Part shown: one piece after another, positions 58,433-64,000 of the stretch | Layout: every line of letters starts with the position of its first letter | Position numbering within the stretch: position 1 is the first letter of the stretch | Source: JBBQVS01 sp963792705 | Lineage (GTDB): Bacteria > Chloroflexota > Ktedonobacteria > Ktedonobacterales > Ktedonobacteraceae | Reading direction: 5' to 3' | DNA length: 64,000 nt | Assembly: GCA_963792705.1 (NCBI GenBank) | Contig: CAWBXD010000014.1 | Coordinates: forward strand, 434,001 to 498,000 | Notes under the pieces: generated by a model | Seen by the model: only the letters and a program-made list of their open reading frames with translations | What the model was told of the DNA's origin: nothing | Databases searched by the model: none | Program-made: the position numbers and the translations under genes

Positions 58433-59665
58433 GTGGCCTATTTTCCTGCTCACGTTCTCTTTTCGCGCTCGCCTCAGCCTTGTCGTTTTGACCTTCGCAG
58501 GGGTCTCGTTCTCTTCTGGCTGGTTTTTCCTTCAACGCATAATGGGACAAGTGTTGTCATTCCCATTATTGTCGCCGCCTGGCTCTTTCGCTTTCGAGGA
58601 TTGTTCCTCTGCATCGGCGCGACCGCGATTGCCCTCACATGTAGTTATTCGCTTATGCTCCAGACACTCTTCTGGCCGCGTCCTTTTTTATTGCTTGCAC
58701 TGACGGGGTTGTTAACAGGAGTCCTTGTTGGACTCATTGTCGGCTCTCTTCGTTACAGTGTTGATATGGTAGAGGATGCGCGGCGTCAGACACAATATGC
58801 TGAAGAGCAGCAAGCACTTGCACTCGCGCAACGACTGGAAGCCATCCATGAACAAGAACGCTTGCTTTTCGCGATTGAACAACAACGGCAAGTCAACGCG
58901 CTGAAAGATCAACTCCTTGCCAACGTGAACCATGAGTTGCGTACCCCTTTAACGGGTATTTATGGCTATCTCGAACTACTGCACCTTGCTTATAAGCGAG
59001 AGGACCGCTCTCTTCAGGAAGACTTTCTCTCCAAAGCACTCCTGGGTTGTGAAGAACTCACCACAGTACTCAGTACTATGCTTGATGCCATGAGTGTAAG
59101 TACTTATTCGCCACTACCCAAACCAGAAGTCCTTGCTCTTGCTCCACTTGTGCATGACACAATTGCCCTCATTAACCCACAATCGCTTCAAGATGTTGCT
59201 ATTCATGTTCAAATTAGTGAGCAGGTGCTAGTCTGGGCCGACGAGCAGTTTGTGCGTCAGATTCTCCGCAATTTGCTCTTCAATGCGCTCAAATACGCTC
59301 CTCACACCCCACTTCTTATTCATGCGGAATGGAATGAGAAAGAGAAGACAGCACACAAAGAACAGAGTGCTTCTCATGTATGTGTGAGCGTCAAAGATGC
59401 TGGCCCCGGGATTCCACCAACAGAGCTGCCCCTACTCTTTCAGAAGTTTGTCCGTCTCAAACGCGACCTCACCGGAAATGTTCGTGGAACGGGGCTAGGA
59501 CTCTATATCAGTCGGCAGTTGGTTGAAGCAATGCATGGACACATCTGGGCAGAAAGTTCGGGGCAACCAGGGGAAGGGACACGCTTCTGCTTTACGTTGC
59601 AAACCTTTGATCCTGCGAACAACCTATCTCCAAGTGTTCCTAATTCCTCGTTGCTTGCCCGATAG
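58433..59665 (+). CDS. Sensor histidine kinase with membrane N-terminus
   Basis: 410 residues, probable GTG start at 58433 (GAAGG about 11 nt upstream, stop codon just before in frame). About four spans in residues 20-105 (GLVLFWLVF, VVIPIIVAAWLF, LFLCIGATAIALTCSYSLM, LLLALTGLLTGVLVGLIVGSL), a coiled coil, then the kinase core: H-box LLANVNHELRTPLTGIYGYLE, N-box RQILRNLLFNALKYAP, G1 DAGPGIPP, F-box-like LFQKF and G2 GTGLGLYISRQLVE. No response regulator is adjacent, so the partner is elsewhere; the stand-alone receiver at 45548 is only a possibility. Confidence 0.87.
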   Translation: MAYFPAHVLFSRSPQPCRFDLRRGLVLFWLVFPSTHNGTSVVIPIIVAAWLFRFRGLFLCIGATAIALTCSYSLMLQTLFWPRPFLLLALTGLLTGVLVGLIVGSLRYSVDMVEDARRQTQYAEEQQALALAQRLEAIHEQERLLFAIEQQRQVNALKDQLLANVNHELRTPLTGIYGYLELLHLAYKREDRSLQEDFLSKALLGCEELTTVLSTMLDAMSVSTYSPLPKPEVLALAPLVHDTIALINPQSLQDVAIHVQISEQVLVWADEQFVRQILRNLLFNALKYAPHTPLLIHAEWNEKEKTAHKEQSASHVCVSVKDAGPGIPPTELPLLFQKFVRLKRDLTGNVRGTGLGLYISRQLVEAMHGHIWAESSGQPGEGTRFCFTLQTFDPANNLSPSVPNSSLLAR

Positions 59666-59844
59666 ACTACTTTACCCTCCATATAGTACACAATTATTCC
59701 ACAGTGTAACAATGAGGTTATTATAAGGCGTGTTATTACTAGTGAAAATTTTATAACACGGTGAGCGAACAACGAGCATTGCATATGATGGATGGACCCT
59801 CCCAGATATGCCGTATCGCTCAACGATTGGAATAGAGGGATTAG

Positions 59845-61473
59845 ATGAAGAAGGATAGACGGCAAGTACGCCGTATCATGCGCGAGAAGTTTGGTTTCGC
59901 AGACTTTCGACCGGGGCAAGAGGCGGCGATCAGGTCCGTACTTGATGGACATGATACACTGGCGGTACTTCCAACGGGCCTGGGCAAATCCATGATTTAC
60001 CAGATGGCAGAGCAGGTATTACATGGACCGACAGTGATTATTTCGCCTCTCATTGCTTTGCAACGGGATCAAGTTGAGTCAATAGAGGAAAGCAACGTAG
60101 GCAAAGCGGCACTGGTAAATTCTACAATGCGCGAGTCGAAACGTGAGGAGGTGTTGCAGGACCTGGAAAAAGGGGAACTTAATTATCTCTTTCTTGCACC
60201 CGAACAATTCAGCAACGAAGATACACTACAGCAGATAAAGGCAGCACGTCCCACCCTTTTTGTTGTTGATGAGGCACACTGTATCAGCGAATGGGGTCAT
60301 GATTTTCGGCCCGAATACCTGCGCCTTGGTGCTATTGTGGAAGCGATTGGACGCCCCACCATTCTTGCACTAACAGCGACTGCAGCTCCAACAGTGCGCG
60401 AGGAGATTATTGAGCGGCTGGGTATGCGTGAGCCACAGGTCATCGTACAAGGCTTTGACCGCCCCAACATCTGGCTAGGAGTCGAGACATTCCGCGAGGA
60501 ACACGATAAAAAGAAGGCGTTGATTGAACGGGTCGTTGAAACCGAAAAACCTGGTATTGTATATGCTGCAACACGAAAACATGCGGAAGACATTGCTGAG
60601 ACACTGCGAATGCGCGAGGTAAAGACAGCCTTTTATCACGCTGGTATGCGTCCACATGAGCGTGAAGAAGTGCAAGAACAGTTCATGACCGATGAGATCG
60701 AGGTGATTGTTGCGACGACCGCATTTGGTATGGGAATCGACAAACCCAATGTGCGTTTTGTCTTTCACTATGATATCAGCGACTCAGTAGATTCCTATTA
60801 TCAAGAGATTGGGCGTGCTGGACGTGATGGCAACGATGCAAAAGCCATCCTGTTTTATCGACCGGAAGACATGCGTATTCATCGCTTCTTTGCTGGCGGT
60901 GGACATATAGATGTTGACCAGGTGGAGCAGGTAGCACAGGTCGTGCAAGAAAGTAAAGAACCCGTTGTACTCCGTGAACTGAATGAACGAACACATCTTT
61001 CACGTTCAAAGTTAGCGGAAGCATTGAGTCGCCTTGAGGAAGCTGGCGTCGTCAAAACGTTGGGGTCGGGAGAAATTGTCGCAGGCAACGAAGAAATCGC
61101 GCTAGATGAAGCGATAGAACAGGTTATCAAGGAACATGAGTCACATCGTCAGTATGACAAGTCGCGTTTAGATATGATGGTTGGGTATGCAGAGGTACAA
61201 GATTGTCGCCGTGAATACCTGCTGAACTACTTTGGCGAAGAGATCGACGACCCATGTGGCTTCTGTGACAACTGTGATGCAGGAATTACGGTTGCCGAGG
61301 ACGAGGAGAACATGCCATTTCCTATCAACACCAAAGTCTCACATATATCATGGGGTGACGGTCTTGTCTTGCGCTACGAGGGAGACAAGATGGTTGTGCT
61401 CTTCGAGAGTGTCGGCTATAAAACACTTGCCACCGAAATTGTAGTCGAGAATAACTTGCTCACGCCTGTGTAA
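59845..61473 (+). CDS. recQ: RecQ-family helicase with non-HRDC C-terminus
   Basis: 542 residues. Motif 0/I FRPGQEAAI and LAVLPTGLGKSMIYQ, DEAH box VVDEAHCISEWGHDFRPEY, motif V ATTAFGMGIDKPNVRFVFHYD and motif VI QEIGRAGRDG. Zinc cysteines CRREYLLNYFGEEIDDPCGFCDNC and a winged helix follow. Instead of an HRDC domain the last 65 residues read INTKVSHISWGDGLVLRYEGDKMVVLFESVGYKTL, a DUF3553-like small barrel also seen at the end of some UvrD/RecQ-like helicases. 3'-5' DNA helicase in repair and recombination. Confidence 0.88.
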   Translation: MKKDRRQVRRIMREKFGFADFRPGQEAAIRSVLDGHDTLAVLPTGLGKSMIYQMAEQVLHGPTVIISPLIALQRDQVESIEESNVGKAALVNSTMRESKREEVLQDLEKGELNYLFLAPEQFSNEDTLQQIKAARPTLFVVDEAHCISEWGHDFRPEYLRLGAIVEAIGRPTILALTATAAPTVREEIIERLGMREPQVIVQGFDRPNIWLGVETFREEHDKKKALIERVVETEKPGIVYAATRKHAEDIAETLRMREVKTAFYHAGMRPHEREEVQEQFMTDEIEVIVATTAFGMGIDKPNVRFVFHYDISDSVDSYYQEIGRAGRDGNDAKAILFYRPEDMRIHRFFAGGGHIDVDQVEQVAQVVQESKEPVVLRELNERTHLSRSKLAEALSRLEEAGVVKTLGSGEIVAGNEEIALDEAIEQVIKEHESHRQYDKSRLDMMVGYAEVQDCRREYLLNYFGEEIDDPCGFCDNCDAGITVAEDEENMPFPINTKVSHISWGDGLVLRYEGDKMVVLFESVGYKTLATEIVVENNLLTPV

Positions 61474-61483
61474 TAACATGTCA

Positions 61484-61560
61484 TGTAAGTGCCTAATACT
61501 ATTACACTCTTGTTCAGCTTTAGAAGCTGAACAAGAGTGTAATAGTATTAGGCACTTACA
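61484..61560. terminator. Longest hairpin in the window: 37-bp perfect arms
   Basis: Arms 61484-61520 and 61524-61560, 3-nt loop, filling the space between the convergent recQ and hydrolase stops. Confidence 0.85.
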
Positions 61561-61561
61561 T

Positions 61562-62314
61562 TTATCCTTGTTCAGAAAGAAATTCTAGCACTACTCCGCT
61601 CACAAGCGTTGGTTGGGCAAGCATTGGGCGATGACCACTTGTGGGGAGTGAAATGAATACTGCATGTGGCAATGCATCGTGAAGTTCGTAGCCGAGCGAT
61701 ATTGGAACGAGGACATCTCGCTCACCCCAGATGATGAGTATTGGCAATGTTAGGGTCGCTATTTCATCCCGAAAATCGCAGTCCGCTATTTGTGTTGCAC
61801 TTTGCCAGAAAATGCGTAATCTTGGTCGCAACACATCGCGTATCAAAGCCAGCGGATAACGTCCATTGCCAAGTTGTACAAATGAGCGAGCGGAACGGGC
61901 CGCAAGCGCGGGAAATGTCGAGCGAAATGGCATGCCAGCCGCATCAATAAGTGTCAGGCTTCTCACGAGTTCAGGAGCGTGGGCAGCAAGATGGATAGCA
62001 ATTGTGCCGCCCATTGAATGTCCTACGAGATGGACGGGTGAAAGTTTCAGGTGTCGTAACCAGGCAGCAAGCAATGGAGCCATTTCACGGAGTCGCCATG
62101 AGGTATGCGTTCCTCTATCATAAGTGCTACGTCCATAACCAGGAAGGTCAACAACAAATACTTGATAATGTTGTGCTAGATAAGGCAGTATACGTTGCCA
62201 GACATGTCCAGAGACGCCAAAACCGTGAACGAGGACAAGAGGACTACCTGTGCCAATAACGCTATAATAAAGATCATGACCATCCAACGATACATGATGT
62301 GTACTTGGACGCAT
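61562..62314 (-). CDS. Alpha/beta-hydrolase
   Basis: 250 residues from ATG 62314; an in-frame ATG at 62356 would add 14 residues. Oxyanion segment LVLVHGFGVSG, nucleophile elbow LVGHSMGGTIAIHLAAHAPELVRSLTLID (Ser in GHSMGG), acid in IIWGERDVLVP and His in LPTSGHRPMLAQP form a complete triad. General serine-hydrolase fold; esterase, haloperoxidase-like or C-C hydrolase activity cannot be told apart. Confidence 0.83.
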   Translation of the reverse strand: MRPSTHHVSLDGHDLYYSVIGTGSPLVLVHGFGVSGHVWQRILPYLAQHYQVFVVDLPGYGRSTYDRGTHTSWRLREMAPLLAAWLRHLKLSPVHLVGHSMGGTIAIHLAAHAPELVRSLTLIDAAGMPFRSTFPALAARSARSFVQLGNGRYPLALIRDVLRPRLRIFWQSATQIADCDFRDEIATLTLPILIIWGERDVLVPISLGYELHDALPHAVFISLPTSGHRPMLAQPTLVSGVVLEFLSEQG

Positions 62315-62495
62315 GGTCTCTCTGTACTTATTTTTTTTTGCTTGCATACAACCCATTGTACCATATAAAACACATGAGTTTACTCTACGTGGTTCATATT
62401 TTCTTGTAGCTATGGTATCATAGGGGCAACATCGGAACCTCTAACTCTATGTACGTACAATCCATTGTAAAATAAAGCAAGTGTGTGACCAACTT

Positions 62496-63092
62496 ATGCC
62501 AAAAAGAGCACCAGAGCCACTCGATCCAACATTAGTTATTCAAGCCTACGCGCAAGGCGTCTTTCCTATGGCAGATCAGTGGGGTAGGCTACGATGGTAT
62601 GCACCCGATCCCCGCGCTATCCTGGAACATAACAATCTGCATGTTTCGCGCTCATTGCGCGCAACTATAAATAAAGGCATGTATGAGATACGTATAGACA
62701 CGGATTTTGAGCAAGTAATGCGTTACTGTGCGGAACGCAACGAAGGCACATGGATTAACGAGGAGTTCATCAAGACATATACATTTTTGTATCGTGCAGA
62801 GATGGCGCATAGTGTGGAGGCATGGCAAGATGGCAAGCTTGTAGGCGGTCTTTATGGTGTTGCGATTGGAGCAGCATTCATGGGTGAAAGTATGTTTTCA
62901 CGCGCGACCGACGCCTCAAAGGTATGTCTTGTAGCACTGGTCGAACACCTGAAAAAACGCGGATACGTACTACATGATACCCAATTTCTCACATCACACC
63001 TCGCCTCAATGGGCGTTACCGAAATTCCACGCAGTATGTATGAGAAACGTCTGAAAGAGGCGTTGCGAATGCGCTGTGCGTGGTCCGACTAA
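62496..63092 (+). CDS. aat: Leucyl/phenylalanyl-tRNA-protein transferase
   Basis: 198 residues from ATG 62496; GTG 62481 is an equally unsupported alternative, as neither has a clear ribosome binding site. LVIQAYAQGVFPMADQWGRLRWYAPDPRAIL, THSVEAW-like AHSVEAWQDGKLVGGLYGVAIGAAFMGESMFSRATDASKVCLVALVEHLKKRGY and DTQFLTSHLASMGVTEIPR are diagnostic. It attaches Leu or Phe to N-terminal Arg/Lys of proteins, marking them for the ClpS/ClpAP N-degron route; the ClpC gene in this window could be downstream of such a route, but that is only inference. Confidence 0.92.
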   Translation: MPKRAPEPLDPTLVIQAYAQGVFPMADQWGRLRWYAPDPRAILEHNNLHVSRSLRATINKGMYEIRIDTDFEQVMRYCAERNEGTWINEEFIKTYTFLYRAEMAHSVEAWQDGKLVGGLYGVAIGAAFMGESMFSRATDASKVCLVALVEHLKKRGYVLHDTQFLTSHLASMGVTEIPRSMYEKRLKEALRMRCAWSD

Positions 63093-63104
63093 TTCGCAGG
63101 GACG

Positions 63105-63160
63105 TTCATTCATTTTACCCTCGTCACGTATATAGGTCAAACAAGAGCAAAATGAATGAA
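63105..63160. terminator. Hairpin between aat and the CtaG-like gene
   Basis: 12-bp perfect arms (63105-63116 with 63149-63160), 32-nt spacer, between convergent stops. Confidence 0.5.
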
Positions 63161-63170
63161 AGCGCTTGCG

Positions 63171-64000
63171 CTATGCTTCAACCTCATCTTCCTCATATTC
63201 ATATTCGGCTTCGAGACGTTCCTCATCGGCACGTTTGGTCTGCTTTTCAATTTGACCAAGCCAGCGAAAGAAAAGCGGCGTCATGACGACGAGATCGACC
63301 AGACCTGGGATAAGCAGCAAGGCACCACCGATAGCTTGATCCGCGAACGGGGAAAGACCAAGCTGTGCAGGAATCGCATAATACCGATAGATAGTAACAC
63401 CTGTAAAAACAAGAATAAAGGCAAAAATATCGACGGGCTGTCCATCAAAAAAGGCGTAAACCATTTGTATCGGATAGCTCATAGGGCGTAACTCACGTAC
63501 CGAGCCAAGCAAAGGCCACCAATTGAGTAAGGAGGCAACAAAGATACTTAAGACCAGGACGTGATAGAGCGTATTACTTTCATTTGCACTGTGTAGTATT
63601 TTGGGTACATGCCACAGCAAAAAGAGCAAGTTAAAGAGTACTGATGCGACAAGAGGAAGTGTAAATAGACGTATAATCATACGCACAACGGATAGTTTGA
63701 CAAGTGGTTGTAGGAGTGCGGCAGGGCTAGCAAACAAAATAAGTGGAGCACATAACGTTGTCAGTAAAACAAGTTGCGCCATATGGACAGAAAAGAGTTG
63801 CGTTCTAGCAATGGTATCAATGGGTGTAAGTAGTATTACCGCCATAATCGCAAGAGCGGAGAAAAAAGCGATAACATGACGCCGCTCAACAGCACTCTCT
63901 CGCATTGGGTGCTTCCGCGCATACTGTAAACCCAAAACATAGAGAGTTACAATGGTCAGCAAGAATAGAATAACACCTGGATTAAAGGGCCAAGCAAGTG
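63171..64000 (-). CDS. CtaG-like cytochrome c oxidase assembly membrane protein (cut by window end)
   Basis: 276 residues are inside the window; the frame stays open to the last base, and the extra codons read LAWPFNPGVILFL, matching the start pattern of caa3-type CtaG, so the real N-terminus lies beyond. Seven or so spans, with HVIAFFSALAIMAVILLTPIDTIARTQLFSVHMAQLVLLTTLCAPLIL, NLLFLLWHVPKILHSANESNTLYHVLVLSIFVASLLNWWPLLG (conserved His and Trp), and an acidic C-terminal tail. Family members help assemble the copper centre of cytochrome oxidase, or act as separate electron-transport membrane factors. Confidence 0.82.
   Translation of the reverse strand, partial: LAWPFNPGVILFLLTIVTLYVLGLQYARKHPMRESAVERRHVIAFFSALAIMAVILLTPIDTIARTQLFSVHMAQLVLLTTLCAPLILFASPAALLQPLVKLSVVRMIIRLFTLPLVASVLFNLLFLLWHVPKILHSANESNTLYHVLVLSIFVASLLNWWPLLGSVRELRPMSYPIQMVYAFFDGQPVDIFAFILVFTGVTIYRYYAIPAQLGLSPFADQAIGGALLLIPGLVDLVVMTPLFFRWLGQIEKQTKRADEERLEAEYEYEEDEVEA

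Overview
The window reads as chromosomal DNA of a Gram-positive-type Chloroflexota bacterium, most likely class Ktedonobacteria. This is inferred from the gene mix, not from a marker gene: an F420-type LLM oxidoreductase and a small deazaflavin nitroreductase-like protein, a DUF929 protein, MglA/roadblock and DUF4388 regulators, a sortase end, a WxL protein next to its DUF916 partner, and many small single-span membrane proteins. Three tRNA genes (Arg-GCG, Glu-UUC, Ser-UGA) and mostly housekeeping genes are present. There are no rRNAs, CRISPR arrays, transposases or phage genes.

Layout. 1-9.1 kb: sortase end, glutaryl-CoA dehydrogenase, membrane-anchored glucosaminidase, tRNA-Arg, ROK kinase, sarcosine-oxidase-like flavoprotein, ClpC-like double AAA+ chaperone, LLM oxidoreductase. 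9.26-18.87 kb: a block bounded by an 18-bp direct repeat. It carries a tetraether-synthase-like radical SAM enzyme overlapping a methyltransferase, a second methyltransferase, a mercuric-reductase-like flavoprotein, a Tat-exported vanadium haloperoxidase and two membrane proteins. It looks like an accessory insertion between the LLM gene and gnd. 19-28.3 kb: gnd, dus, a HEPN-like/CBS protein, the WxL/DUF916 surface pair, SRPBCC and DUF1003 stress-type proteins sharing a promoter-like block with a small ORF, then a Fur regulator with its box and a VIT-type metal transporter. 28.4-38.7 kb: lepA-mnmA, a cluster of palindromic repeats, a SWIM protein, a MshA-like glycosyltransferase, a secretion-type ATPase, a histidine phosphatase and a DUF929 thioredoxin-like protein. 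38.8-50.3 kb: tRNA-Glu, moeA, a MarR/cupin divergon with two matching operators, a DUF4388 plus bacterial enhancer-binding protein pair, tRNA-Ser, and the roadblock-roadblock-MglA-DUF429 operon. 50.3-64 kb: esterase, MOSC protein, a drug-export-type ABC pair behind a 20-bp palindrome, guaB with a terminator-like leader, amidase, MFS exporter, histidine kinase, RecQ, aat and a CtaG-like protein cut by the window end.

The most striking non-coding feature is a set of very long, perfect inverted repeats (17-37 bp arms, loops 0-14 nt) at gene ends. Almost every one has its own arm sequence. A minority, in non-terminator positions, share GTAGGGACC ends and form a dispersed, partly nested repeat family. 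The 9.26-18.87 kb block has none of these long hairpins, which supports its separate origin. Coordinates of starts were adjusted to ribosome binding sites where visible. All functional calls are by motif recognition only, with no database search.
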